Assembly (NCBI GenBank): GCA_949358305.1
Contig: OX442319.1
Location: 1,488,001-1,552,000 of the forward strand
Direction of reading: 5' to 3'
Length of the DNA stretch: 64,000 bases
Source of the DNA: Strigamia acuminata
Taxonomy: Eukaryota; Arthropoda; Chilopoda; Geophilomorpha; Linotaeniidae
Shown: positions 51,760 through 62,475 of the stretch, in pieces
Numbering within the stretch: the first letter of the stretch is position 1
How the letters are laid out: every line of letters starts with the position of its first letter
The notes under the pieces: generated by a model
What the model saw: only the letters and a program-made list of their open reading frames with translations
What the model was told of the DNA's origin: nothing
Databases searched by the model: none
Translations under genes and position numbers: made by a program

Positions 51760-53315
51760 CAACGGAAGCGGTGACGGAAGCAAGAATAAAGGCGGCGGTG
51801 GAGGCGGCGGTGGAAGCGAAGATGGAGGCGATGGAGGCGAGGATGCTCCGGATGGTGAAGGGGACGACGGGGAGCGCGTCGACGCGGCGACGGCGGAGGA
51901 GGAGAGAAGAGAACGAGCGAACGGGGGGCGGGGAGGAAGGGGGACGAAGGGCGCCTCGTCGTCGGGGAAAGAGGCGCCAGAGAAGGAGGGCAATAAGGCC
52001 CACTACTGCGCCATGTGCGCTTTCCGCCCGGACAGTAAGAAACGAGACGAATGAACAAACATTTATTTGTTTGTTTATTTATTTATTTATTTATTTCAAA
52101 TTCCAATTTTCTCTATAGAAGTGACGAAGTACGGGAGCTTCTTCCGGGACGCTTTCCGCCACTGGCGGAAGTGGCACGCCGTCCTGGACGACGCGGCCGA
52201 GGCCGCCCGAGGGTTGCTGCGGCTGTATTCGCGCCAGCCCCGTCTTTTGATTTCGGTGAATATCGAACTACCGTAGTTGAACGACTAGTTCTTCTTCATC
52301 TTCTTCCTCTTTTTCCTTTCTCTTTATTTATTTATTTATTTATTTCATTTTATTTTATCGTCAACGTTGTTTGTTTTTGTTGTTGTTGTCCTCCTCTAGA
52401 CGTTGAAACGAATGCACGCCGAAGACGAGGATGGACATTGCCCTCTTTGCTCGGCGACGCCGTCCGCCGATGGGCTGGCCGACCATTGGCTGGATGTCCA
52501 TCGGTTCAGGACCACCCCCCCGGCGTGGATACGCGAGGAAGAGGAGAGAGAGGACGAGGAGGGGAGGCGAACCGAGGACGAGGACGAGGACGAAGACGAC
52601 GACGAAGAAGACGACGACGACGGCACCCAGCATGCTCGCGGTGCTCCCCATTCGCCGCCGCGAAAGAAACGCCGCCGCGACGATTGGGACGGGTCGTTAT
52701 CGGGAAAGGTGTATTTGGATGGGAGTGTTCGGCTCACGCGATGGGTCGTCGACGAACTTCGGTCTTTGATCGGAGAGGTAAACGACTCTTTTACGTAAAA
52801 TTTAATTTTAATCAATTAATTTATTAATTTGTTTTGTTTTGTTTTGTTTTTCCTTTTTCTTCGTTCCACAGACGGACAACGTCGTTGTTGCGACGATGGA
52901 CGAGATGCTGCACAAGTGGGACATATCACCGGTGGGTATATCCGCTGCGCGTGTCGTTGTCGGCGCGTTCTAATTATTCGTTTTCCCTTTTTCCTTTCAG
53001 CCGGAACACCGGCCGCTCGTGTTGACGTTTATGGCGGAGGGGGTCCCGCCAGTGCCCGCGGGGCCATCTTCGGCGCCGGGTCTGCAGGTGCCCGTGCCCG
53101 CGGAAGAGCACGAAGACGGTGGTGGAGAGAGGTGCGGAAAAGACGGTGAAGAAGGGCGCGACGACGACGGCGACTTCGAGGCGGGACCGAAGCGAGTGGA
53201 GGGGGGGAAGGTGTGGAAGGGGAAGGGGGTCGGAAAATCGAGCGACAGGGGGAAGAAGGAGAAGGAGAAGAAGGAGAAAAAGAAGAAGAAGAAGGGAGAT
53301 GGAGGGCGCCATTAA
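48534..53315 (+). CDS. 14-exon gene: highly charged protein with two C2H2-like zinc fingers, about 1065 aa
   Basis: Coding exons inferred from GT..AG sites and phase: 48534-48638, 48711-48803, 48955-49041, 49128-49241, 49512-49574, 49650-49838, 49916-50043, 50106-50799, 51113-51562, 51651-52034, 52119-52255, 52400-52777, 52872-52931, 53001-53315. Introns are 60-315 bp and T-rich with TTCCAG-type acceptors. Early exons are acidic, then S/P/Q-rich. The eighth encodes tandem K/E-rich blocks (EKKKKEEEE), a likely long charged helix. Two fingers follow: C-x2-C-x19-H-x4-H across exons 10/11 (CAMC ... HWRKWH) and C-x2-C-x11-H-x4-H in exon 12 (CPLC ... HWLDVH). The tail is lysine-rich. Probably nuclear; family not recognised. 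Phase conflicts inside exon 10, so part of that exon is uncertain. Confidence 0.72.
51030..51092. repeat. (TTTA)n microsatellite in an intron
   Basis: Tandem TTTA units preceded by TTTAC units, inside the intron 50800-51112 of the zinc-finger gene. Confidence 0.85.
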
Positions 53316-53424
53316 GGGAGGAATTCTTCTCTTATAATTTTATAAATGTATATATTTATTTTCATTCTAATCACTATTCTTATTCTTGTCGTCGTTGCTA
53401 ATTATTAATTATTACTATTATTGC

Positions 53425-53469
<45 letters not shown>

Positions 53470-54060
53470 CATCATCATTATATTAGTGCTCGTATTTATG
53501 ATTAAACAACCTTGTTTTACTTTGCAACACTTTGCCCGGTTTCATTTCATTTTGCTTCTCTTCGTTTCGTTTGTTTTTATTAAAGTCTCCACCGTGCCGG
53601 GTCTGTCGGTGACATTCCGATGGGCGTCGGTAGAGGGAAAGGAAAGGATCGAATTACTCCCTGACCAATCGTCTATCCACGTGTCGCGCGTGCACGAGCG
53701 ACTGCGTGTGGGATTTAACAGCGGGGCGGCGTCGGCGCGTCCATTGGTTGGCTTCCAACCGCCCCCAACATCTCGTAAAAATCGACACCGATTTTATGAC
53801 TTTGAGCGACTCACTCCGCCGCGAACCCTTTCATCCAGTCCCCCCCGCGATGAAGTTTTGGCCGCTAGCGCCCACCTCCCACCCCCCAATTCAAATTTAA
53901 ACCAAGGTTGTAAAAAAAAAAAAAAAAAAAAAACTTCAAACTGTTCGATAAAAGATAATTATTTTTATTGCTTACAATTGGGGAACGGAAAACAATGTAC
54001 AAAAGAAAGAAACGAAGAAATTAAAAAAGAAAGAAATAAATAAATAAATAAATAAAAAAA
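53316..54060. other. Region between two convergent genes
   Basis: Contains an (ATT)n microsatellite (about 53400-53480), an ATTAAA that could end the zinc-finger gene (near 53501), a GC-rich stretch 53590-53890 with CCAAT-type motifs, a run of about 21 A (from 53911), and a minus-strand AATAAA (53964-53969) that could end the piggyBac-like gene. No supported coding region. Confidence 0.5.
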
Positions 54061-54219
54061 AAACAAATAAATAACACGAACGGGAGAATTGTCCGGTTCG
54101 GCCCCGACTACGGGTCTGGCTGCGGGTCCCTGAGAAAAAATATCAAATTAATTACACAAATTAAATAAACAGATAGATAGACGGGCCGGCGAATCGAAAC
54201 GTTTGGCCGAATTACCTAC

Positions 54220-54885
54220 CTCGGCGTCGGGAGCCTCGGTCCAGTCGGCTCGGCGGCGGTGAGTCGCGCGATCAGCGCGGCGCGCCCACGGGGTCGACTA
54301 TAAATAAATAAATAAATGGACGAATAGACGAATAAATCAACAAATTAAATAAATAAATAAGCAAATCGATCGATCAAATCGGACAAAACGTCGAGTCAAA
54401 TCGATTTACCTCGGCGTCGGGAGCCTCGGTCCAGTCGGCTCGGCGGCGGTGAGTCGCGCGATCAGCGCGGCGCGCCCACGGGGTCGACTATAAATAAATA
54501 AATAAATGGACGAATAGACGAATAAATCAACAAATTAAATAAATAAATAAGCAAATCGATCGATCAAATCTGACAAAACGTCGAATCGAATTGACTTACT
54601 TCGGTGTCGGGTGTCTCGACCCGTTTGGCCCGGGTGCCGGGAACCCCAGCCGGTGGGCCATCAGTGTGATGCGCCCCCATCCGCGGAGTGGACTTGAAAA
54701 AAAAAATATATATATATATATATATACAAATGAATAAATAAACAAATAAATAAATAAACAAATAAGTCGGTCGACCGATCAATCAACCAAATTGGACAAA
54801 ACGTCGAATCGAAGCAATTTACCTCGGCCTCGCCGCATCAGCAGTCGCGGAGCGTGCCGGTACAGAGGCGCTACCGTGGGCTCGA
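54220..54885 (-). repeat. Tandem cassette exons at the 3' end of the piggyBac-like gene
   Basis: Four exon-like units with acceptor and donor sites on the minus strand: 54823-54885 (63 nt), 54600-54692 (93), 54410-54487 (78) and 54220-54297 (78). All lengths are multiples of three and three of them read STP... in one frame (for example STPWARRADRATHRRRADWT). The last two units, with their introns, are a near-exact 190-bp tandem duplication. Exon 54989-55209 ends in phase 1, which would run into stops in the 93- and 78-nt units, so either the joins differ or the frame is broken. A terminal exon may start at 54129. Confidence 0.6.
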
Positions 54886-54914
54886 CTATAAATGAACAAA
54901 CAAATAAATAAATA

Positions 54915-54955
<41 letters not shown>

Positions 54956-54988
54956 GCCGACGATGCGAAGAGCGAGCGGGCGGTTTAC

Positions 54989-57900
54989 CTCTCGCGTTGG
55001 CTCGGTACCGCTTGGGGTCCGGGAGGTCGGGCGGCATTTGGGCCGCGTTGGACCGCAGCGTCCCGACGGCCATTGTGTTGTGGCGGGCAAAGAGGTGCTC
55101 GAACAGCACGGCGGACGTGAATCGATTGTCGCACGCAATCGTGTGCCCTTTGCCGAGGTAGTGCCTGGCGACGTAGACGACGATGCGTCCGATGATGCTG
55201 CCCGGGTACCTGGAAACGAAAAAAAGAGAAAAGAAAAAGAAGGAATTGTGAGAACGAAGGAGAGAAACAGCGACGACGAAGTGACTCACTCTGGCTCCGG
55301 CTCCTCGTCCGGGTCGAAGAACATTTTGGCGCGTTTGCCGATGTGCGCCTCGTCGTTCAGCACGTAGGCGGTGCCCGCGTCGCATAGTGTGAACAACTCG
55401 AAGCCCCATTTGATGGGCTTGGCCGGTTGACGGACCTGGGAAGAACGTTAAAGAAAGAAAGAAAGAAAGAAAGAACGAACGTTAGAGAAAAACGAGATCG
55501 GAGGGCGACCCCCGCACGCACCTTCATCTCCGATCGACCCCGGTAGGCGATCATCGATTCGTCGACGCAGAGAGTTTGGCTGGGCTCGCGGCACGCGCGA
55601 AAGCGCTTGTTCACCAGATCGGCGAACAAACGGACTTTCGTCGTGCCGTCCTCTCGTTCGCGTTCCTTCAAGAACGCCGCCCTCTCTCCTGTCGTGCTGC
55701 CGCCGTCGGAGCCGGCCGCCGACCCGCCAACGCGCAGCCGCTGGTACGACGGCTGCGTGCTGTAGTGGAGATAACGCGAAACTTCTTCGAACCGTTGGCG
55801 CGTCATCGCTCGTCGGACGGCCGGCGCGCCGAGATCGCCGGGCCTGTCGCCTTGCCAGTAGTGGCGCAGTTCGGGCTGTCGGTTGTAACCGGTGAGCACG
55901 AGAATGCCCAGGTACGCGTACAGCTCGTCCAGCGCCAGGGGTCGAACCGGCCCACGTGCCCTCTGCCGAGGAGGAGGAGGAGGAAGAGGAGGATTAGGAG
56001 GAGGAGGAGGAGGGGGAGGAGGGGCTAATTGTCGTCGAGCGGTCGCGTCGGCCGCCCTCCGGTCGCCCGCGGTGAGGCGCACCCTCAGGTCCGCGAACCG
56101 CGCCCCGGGTCGGGTGCCGCTGCCACCGGCAACGGCCACGACGCTCCCACCGGCAGCAGTCGTCGTCGTCGTCGCCGCCGTCGTTCGTCTGGACTTTGGA
56201 CCTCGTGGCCGTGGCCGCGACGCGGCGAGCACCTAGAACGAAAACGAAAACGAAAACGAGCGTGAGAGTGAGTGAGTGTCGCGGATCGTCACCGTTGTTT
56301 TTTTCTCGGCACCTGCGTGTTGAGAATTTACTGCAATGAGGTGAGCCCTGACAACTTGTGAAAACTTAGCAAAACATGCCACACAGGTGGCTGCCATCTT
56401 TAATGACTCAAAACTAGGAACCAAGTGGGAACTAGACCACATGGGTCTGAGATTACATGAAATGATAATAAAGCAAGAACAAATCATTTAAACAACAACA
56501 ACAATAGTGATTTGTCCTCTTTGAAAATAATCAAAGGATATAACTTAGATAAATAAACCAGGCCAACATAAATGACAATAATAAACAATTAATCATACTG
56601 GTTGTATATTTACAATACAGTATGTCACAACTAAACAAATCAGGGATAAACTAACAATATGAACTGGATATTTAACAATTATATCCATTAAGATATAAAG
56701 CAACATAAACAATAATCTACCATAATGCATGAAAGCATGTGCAATTAATCTAATGCTTCATGCCAAAACACACAAACACTCGAACATATTAAGAAAGTAT
56801 CCCAACTTTCTAACATTCCCCCTCTGTTCGAGTGTTTGCCAGTGTGTTACAACCACGCTCACCTAAGTCAAACAATCAACGGAGGAGTAAAGGCATATGC
56901 CAGGGATAATGGTTTCTCGTTGTAAAAGTCAAACCAAAGTACATTCAAGTTAAAAGTATTATTCTTCTTACAACTAACTATTTGTAATATAAGTAGTTCT
57001 CATCCCATGCAAAGTCTAAGCCATGTATCGTGACCTGCCCAGTCCGTTTTCCCAAATTCGACAATAAGAAATCAAATTTCTCATTATGAGTGTAACACCC
57101 ATCTCGATCTTCCCCCTCATTGATCAAATTCTTTTCGGTCATTATGTCTATACCACCATCTGAGATCGACTCGAAAATTGTAGTTTGACATCCGGCTGTG
57201 TCTGTTGTCAACACATCTACACTCTTGTTTCCTTTACGTTTCTTTTTGCGTCTTTTAGTCCTTTTAAACTCCCCCTCTGTCTCAATCATTTTACACTCGC
57301 TTGATGATGGGGAAATTTCATCCTCTACTAAAGAGGAAGATTTCTGTTTACACGTGAGGTCATCATAAACCTCTTCATTACTTGTGGCAAACTCATCCGT
57401 GTCGGTACGACGCTCGGCTTCTAACCCATCGAAAACAGTCTTCCCCTGCGGGTCATGTTCACGGACCGTTTCCACTTTATAATCGGCCTCTGTCGTTGAA
57501 GGATCAGATTGTTTGAAACCTTTTGCAGATTGGGGTTCGAATTCCACCTTAAAATGCCTCAATTCTTCCCCCTCATTCCCAATAGTCGTACGCTCATTAA
57601 TGTCAACTTCTCCAAAAGTCAACAATGGGGGAATTTCAAACTCCATTTCCAATGGGGAAGGCACTTCCAGCTGAGGGGATATTGGCACTATATCCTCGGA
57701 TGGAATTTCAGTGTTCTTATTCCCTACATTTTGATCTGTGTTAACAAATTCCATAAAGGGTTCCACTTCCCCCTCGTGCCAATAACTCCACTCATCCACT
57801 TTCAAACTATTTGTTTGAAAAATCCTGTTTTCTCTTGGGTCCCAGACCCGGTATTTCCTATTAAAACTGGAATACCCAACTAGAGCGGCCAGCCAGGAAC

Positions 57901-60900
57901 ACCTCTTCCCATTTTTAAAATGAAAAACCTTAACTCTAGACCCCAAACATCTAAGGTGCCGTACCGACACACATCGGTCATACAATATGTTGTATGGGGA
58001 TTTCCAATTTAAATTAATCCTGGGGGCTCTATTCCGTAAATAAACCATTGTGTTTGCAAGTTCTATCCACAAGGTATCAGGAAACTTATTCTCTACAATT
58101 AAAGTTTCGACACCTTTAATAATATCTACGTTTGCCCTTTTAAAGATATAATTGACATCTAAATTATCAAATTCCTCTTTATCGATTTCAATACCCCGGG
58201 ATTCAGTGAATTCAATTAACTCATCTAGTAGCACATCTACTCCGGGACCTAACCTTATCCTTCTAACAACTTCTACAGTTGTGTGCCCAATTTCAGACAG
58301 CCAATCTCGAAATTCATCCAAAACATTTTTCTTCAATGGTCTAAACCAGACATATTCTGAATAGTCGTCAACAAAGATAATGTATTTCTGTCCTATTGCA
58401 TGTGGGACCTCCCAAACACTGAGATGTATTAAATCTAATGACCCATCTGCTTTATTCATCTGTGTTGGGAAAACATTCTTCTTTGTAAAGTCCCCTATTA
58501 TAGGGGTGGTCTCCGTGTCTTCTAATTGGACACCAAACACATATTTTGATCCATTCATAGCATAAATGCTTTCCTTGTCTAAATACCCCAACCGGGTATG
58601 CCATAACTGAAAAGGTAGGACCCTGTCCTGTTTCTTAAATTCCTTTTGTCTTTTGTGATGCCTGGAATTCTTTTTCTGGTTCTTAACACCAGAGTCTAAG
58701 GGATCAATATGTTTAATTACTGTTGTAATGTCTGACTCTTTACTATTTAAACATCCCTTATCCAATTTCTTCAGTTTCCTGTTCTCTTCTAAAGATGGGG
58801 GATTCTTTTCTTCGGTTCTTACAAAAACCCTTTGTTGATTCTGTCTACAAGAATCTAGAATGTTAATTTGATTAACCTTAATCGGAGTATTCAACTTCCT
58901 GTCCCCCTCGTTCTTTTTATTCTTTTTATTCCGAACCCGGTTCGAATATTTCAAGTTACCAATTTTACATTGGTTATCTCCCTTGCTTTCCATGTTGGCA
59001 GGCGAGATTTTTGAACAATCCTGTGTGATTTTCGAAACCCTGTTTAAATTAATCACATTAAGGCCCCGTATATCATTGGTTGTGCCCTGCACTTCACTAT
59101 TCCAATGCCCATTCATTTCATCCATACGCATCTTACAAATTGCTAAGATTAAATTAGCAATGCCCTTTATAACAGTATCTATGTTATCTGTTAGTGCGCT
59201 CTTATGTACTAAATGTGTTAGTAACATTACAATTTTGTCAATATCAGAATCCAATTTCAAATATTCTTTCTCAAAAGAATCAATTTTCTTTTCCAATTGT
59301 CCATTAAGTGCGTTAGGCACTGTGTGTCCGTTAAAGACAATCTGTCCGTGCATTCCCTTCTTCAATTGCGCCTCGTGTGTGTCGTCCATTGTTTGTTTGC
59401 TGCAGGCAATCCCATTGTCTGTTGAAGACCTTCTTGCTGCACAAAGTACTGTGTGCACAAAATTCGCGCCACACAACCACACCAAACTCACTAATAAATT
59501 TAGTGATGGCACAAAACACATTTTCTTCACTAATTAGTTGCGGCACTTTCACTAAAAGCACTTTTCACTTTGAAAATTCACAAAAACAATTTTCCCCAAC
59601 CAAAATGAAGGAGAATATGCACAACTTCCCTTGGGCTAATCTCACTAAGTGAGATGATAAACTCCACCACAGTATTTCCCAAGTTCCGACCGGTGCACCT
59701 GGGCCCGCGGGACACTTGGTGGCCAGAAATAGCCTGTGAGGAAATAGGACCTTGCTACTCGACCGAGTAAAGGGCAAGGAACAAACAAAGGGACCCCAAA
59801 ACAAAACCTTAAATAACTATAACAGAGTTTCACGACAATCCCAAATAAACAAAACAATGCTGGCACGTTGTCGTTGAAATTTGCGGGATTTTTGCGTCGC
59901 AAATCCCGCGTTGACGCCGTTGAAACGCCGTTCCAAACGCTGGAATCTGTTGCAATTCACTTGTGCACCTGGCACAAGACTTAACCTGTCCCACGATGCA
60001 CAGATACCCGTTACGGGCCAATCCGTGATGCGTTTGTGCCCGTCGCACCAAACGCGTCCAAAAAAACTCGAAATCGTCCCGAAATGTTCGCCAAAAATTC
60101 GGTAACGTCGTCCAGACGTTAGCCGCAACTCCTTAAAACGTCTACCCGACGTTATTCAATGTGGAAATGCTCAATTACGATGAGCGACGTCTTCAAAACG
60201 TTGCGGGAATCCAATCTCGATCGCCGCCTCCGAAAAACGCTTCGTTTTCGTCGAAAAATGCTCCAAATCGATTCTAAACCGATCCTAATCGCTTCCTAAG
60301 GCTCTTATGTGGTCCCACGTTGTAATTTCCAGCGCTGGGATCCACTCGTCGACTCGAAAACAGTCCAAACGCGGCCTCAAACTCGTATCGCACTGGGCGC
60401 CGCCATCTTGGATTTCCGAAAAAGCGATATCGTTTATGAAGAACAAATCCACTTATTCCGGCAGTTTCCAACTGCTTAAACCTAATATTTTAACGAAATA
60501 GGCTTATCTTCCTTGGTATTTATCCAAACGCTGTCATTCCACATCGAAAAACATGCAAAAACTATCGAAAATCGATGAATTTCGGTTCCGCCGACCCCTT
60601 TGCGGGCTGCTCTGCTTCGCGACGTCGACTCGACGAACCACTATGCCGCGAATTTGCTTCGCGCTCCCGCCCGGCGTTCCGGCGATGTCCGTAAACACGA
60701 AAAACGATCTCCGCAAATGGAAAAACACAAACAAAGGTAAGTAATTCTTTTTATTACCTACATACAATGTCATAGAGTGTTTCCAATGTTTTCTGGCCGT
60801 CCTTCCTTCGTTTTACACGAATAATGGCCGCAATTACACACGAAACGGCGCCGAATTTGCTTCGGGTTGCTGCCCCTCGTCGGCGGCTTCACTGCCGCGC

Positions 60901-61802
60901 GCTAATGGAAAATGCCGTGAAAATGCCTCGCGATTCCCGTACGTCGCTGCCGCTCGTCCTTGACGTTCGCCTTTGACCTCCCAGAGGTAGAAAACGACGT
61001 AGAATCCGAATTTGAGGTCACTTTCAGTGCCAGGACTCACCACAACCATCCTCTGCTACCATGTTGAGAATTTACTGCAATGAGGTGAGCCCTGACAACT
61101 TGTGAAAACTTAGCAAAACATGCCACACAGGTGGCTGCCATCTTTAATGACTCAAAACTAGGAACCAAGTGGGAACTAGACCACATGGGTCTGAGATTAC
61201 ATGAAATGATAATAAAGCAAGAACAAATCATTTAAACAACAACAACAATAGTGATTTGTCCTCTTTGAAAATAATCAAAGGATATAACTTAGATAAATAA
61301 ACCAGGCCAACATAAATGACAATAATAAACAATTAATCATACTGGTTGTATATTTACAATACAGTATGTCACAACTAAACAAATCAGGGATAAACTAACA
61401 ATATGAACTGGATATTTAACAATTATATCCATTAAGATATAAAGCAACATAAACAATAATCTACCATAATGCATGAAAGCATGTGCAATTAATCTAATGC
61501 TTCATGCCAAAACACACAAACACTCGAACATATTAAGAAAGTATCCCAACTTTCTAACACTGCGCTCGCGCCATTTCCTCCTCTCTCGCCTCTCTCCGGA
61601 TGGCTCGATTCGTCGCGGTCACGATGAAACGGGCCGCCTCGCCGAACAGCTCCTCGAAGTAATCGAACTCCGAGCTGCTCGGCACGCAGCGACCGCAGTA
61701 GCCGGGCGTCCCGCCGGCGAAACCGACGTCCTGCCGGTACGACGTCGTCGTGGCGACCCACACGCGCACGCCCGCGTCCGTTTTGGGGAAACCGTCCGTC
61801 AT
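54989..61802 (-). CDS. piggyBac transposase-like gene, split by a retrotransposon
   Basis: Minus-strand exons: 61560-61802 (ATG at 61802 with an in-frame TAA just before it), 55522-56232, 55290-55435 and 54989-55209, in phase with GT..AG introns; about 440 aa. DDE_Tnp_1_7 features: FDYFEELFGEAARFIV..TN at the start; LDELYAYLGILVLTGYNRQP...HYW; CVDESMIAYRGRSEMK (first catalytic Asp); KPIKWGFELFTLCDAGTAYV; ACDNRFTSAVLFEHL (second Asp) and VGTLRSN. A proline-rich insert precedes LDEL. The third catalytic Asp and the Cys-rich C-terminus were not found. The insertion of CoC exactly at the end of exon 1 has moved the intron 1 donor 5.2 kb away, so this allele is probably non-functional. It could be an old transposon or a domesticated gene. 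Confidence 0.8.
56318..56815 (-). repeat. CoC 3' LTR, 498 bp
   Basis: On the minus strand TGTTAGAAAG ... TTCTCAACA; next to the purine tract AGAGGGGGAA. Confidence 0.93.
56978..59530 (-). CDS. CoC ORF: copia integrase-derived protein with no catalytic triad, up to 850 aa
   Basis: The frame opens at 59530 (GTG); the first ATG is 59521, and another candidate start is the MDDTHEAQ methionine about 45 codons later, which would exclude a hydrophobic signal-like stretch (LNLLVSLVWLCGANF). The N-terminal part may be a worn Gag domain. The middle is clearly copia: pre-integrase LWHTRLGYLDKESIYAMNG, then FVDDYSEYVWF, ENKFPDTLWIELANTMVYLRN and LVGYSSFNRKYRVWDP. At the three catalytic places the residues differ from CoD: HLSVWE for HLDVWG, IRLGPGVD for KTDNGGEF, and FKRANVD for AERANRT. 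The frame then continues about 270 aa, acidic and ending in a unique tail, with no reverse transcriptase. No stop interrupts it. Confidence 0.82.
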   Translation of the reverse strand: MKKMCFVPSLNLLVSLVWLCGANFVHTVLCAARRSSTDNGIACSKQTMDDTHEAQLKKGMHGQIVFNGHTVPNALNGQLEKKIDSFEKEYLKLDSDIDKIVMLLTHLVHKSALTDNIDTVIKGIANLILAICKMRMDEMNGHWNSEVQGTTNDIRGLNVINLNRVSKITQDCSKISPANMESKGDNQCKIGNLKYSNRVRNKKNKKNEGDRKLNTPIKVNQINILDSCRQNQQRVFVRTEEKNPPSLEENRKLKKLDKGCLNSKESDITTVIKHIDPLDSGVKNQKKNSRHHKRQKEFKKQDRVLPFQLWHTRLGYLDKESIYAMNGSKYVFGVQLEDTETTPIIGDFTKKNVFPTQMNKADGSLDLIHLSVWEVPHAIGQKYIIFVDDYSEYVWFRPLKKNVLDEFRDWLSEIGHTTVEVVRRIRLGPGVDVLLDELIEFTESRGIEIDKEEFDNLDVNYIFKRANVDIIKGVETLIVENKFPDTLWIELANTMVYLRNRAPRINLNWKSPYNILYDRCVSVRHLRCLGSRVKVFHFKNGKRCSWLAALVGYSSFNRKYRVWDPRENRIFQTNSLKVDEWSYWHEGEVEPFMEFVNTDQNVGNKNTEIPSEDIVPISPQLEVPSPLEMEFEIPPLLTFGEVDINERTTIGNEGEELRHFKVEFEPQSAKGFKQSDPSTTEADYKVETVREHDPQGKTVFDGLEAERRTDTDEFATSNEEVYDDLTCKQKSSSLVEDEISPSSSECKMIETEGEFKRTKRRKKKRKGNKSVDVLTTDTAGCQTTIFESISDGGIDIMTEKNLINEGEDRDGCYTHNEKFDFLLSNLGKRTGQVTIHGLDFAWDENYLYYK
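59531..61043 (-). other. CoC long leader
   Basis: About 1.5 kb, non-coding. Shared with the CoD leader: CGCCGCCATCTTGGATTT (60399-60416 on plus), AATTTCCAGCGCTGG (around 60328), GGGCCCGCGGGA (59701-59712) and a hairpin ATCTCACT-AAGTGAGAT type (59639-59655). Confidence 0.65.
61044..61061 (-). other. CoC primer binding site (tRNA-iMet)
   Basis: On the minus strand TGGTAGCAGAGGATGGTT, directly after the LTR; an 18-nt match to the complement of the 3' end of animal initiator tRNA-Met. Confidence 0.88.
61062..61559 (-). repeat. CoC 5' LTR, 498 bp
   Basis: Same sequence as the other LTR by eye; followed at 61560 by the CTGCG duplication and exon 1 of the piggyBac-like gene. Confidence 0.93.
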
Positions 61803-62250
61803 GGCTTAAACGAACGAACGAACGGACGAAACGGTCGTTTAGCCAACCAATCAATTAATCAATTAATTGATTAATAAAAAATTAATAAACAAACACGAAC
61901 CGGGAAAGTTGGTCGGTCGGCTCGTCTTTCTTTATTGGTTTATTTCTCGTTTCTCGTTTCTTTTTCTTTCTTTTTCGACGATGGTGCGTGCGGATTGAAT
62001 GACGCCGTCGAGCGGGGTCAAAGGTAGGGATGGGTGTTGTTTTGCTGCGGCGCAAACTCCGTAGAGCGGCACCTGACGACGCGGACTGGATTTATAAAAA
62101 CAAAACGAACCAAATAAATGAATGAACGAACGAATGGATGAATAAAAAGAGAGAAGAATGGAAAGAAATAAGTAAAAAAAAAAAAAAAATAAAATAAAAA
62201 AGTGGAATGAAATAAAATAAAAGAACGAGAGGAGGGAGGTCGAATAAAAT
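61803..62250. other. Upstream region of the piggyBac-like gene
   Basis: Simple ATTA/AACG repeats and a GC-richer block (61980-62090) that has a minus-strand splice-acceptor-like CAG before GTGCCGCTCTACGG, so it could be an untranslated or upstream exon. Nothing firm. Confidence 0.35.
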
Positions 62251-62475
62251 AAAGAAGGGCCGATACCTTCGACCCCCCCTCCCGCGGGTCTTGCGAGAGA
62301 GTAGTATTCATGAGAATGCGTTAGTAAAGTACTCATTTGTAACAAATCAATCATAGAAGAAGGGTTTCTGAGAAAACATCGGTGAAATGAAAAGTCGGCG
62401 GGAGCGGGACTCGAACTTTCGGTCCACGTCTCCGTGCGGCAGGTAGCTCTGCCCACTCGGCCAACCGGGCCCGAA
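62251..62475 (-). repeat. tRNA-related SINE-like unit 1
   Basis: Minus strand: tRNA-like head (62393-62475) with box A-like TGGCCGAGTGGGCAGAGC and box B-like AGTTCGAGTCC, a body, then the conserved block ending GGTATCGGCCCTTCTTT (62251) and an AT-rich tail. Confidence 0.78.

Larger units (their letters stand above)
56318..61559 (-). mobile_element. CoC: copia-related element without reverse transcriptase, 5242 bp
   Basis: LTRs 56318-56815 and 61062-61559 (498 bp, apparently identical), target duplication CTGCG (56313-56317 and 61560-61564), a tRNA-iMet primer site touching the 5' LTR, a polypurine tract (56816-56825) and one long ORF. The leader shares several blocks with CoD. There is no reverse transcriptase, RNase H, protease or zinc knuckle, so it is non-autonomous, yet matching LTRs show recent movement. 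Confidence 0.94.

Noticed and set aside
53486-54043. 185-codon frame between the convergent genes
   Set aside because: Includes a poly(A)-derived lysine run and low-complexity sequence, with no motif or splice support.
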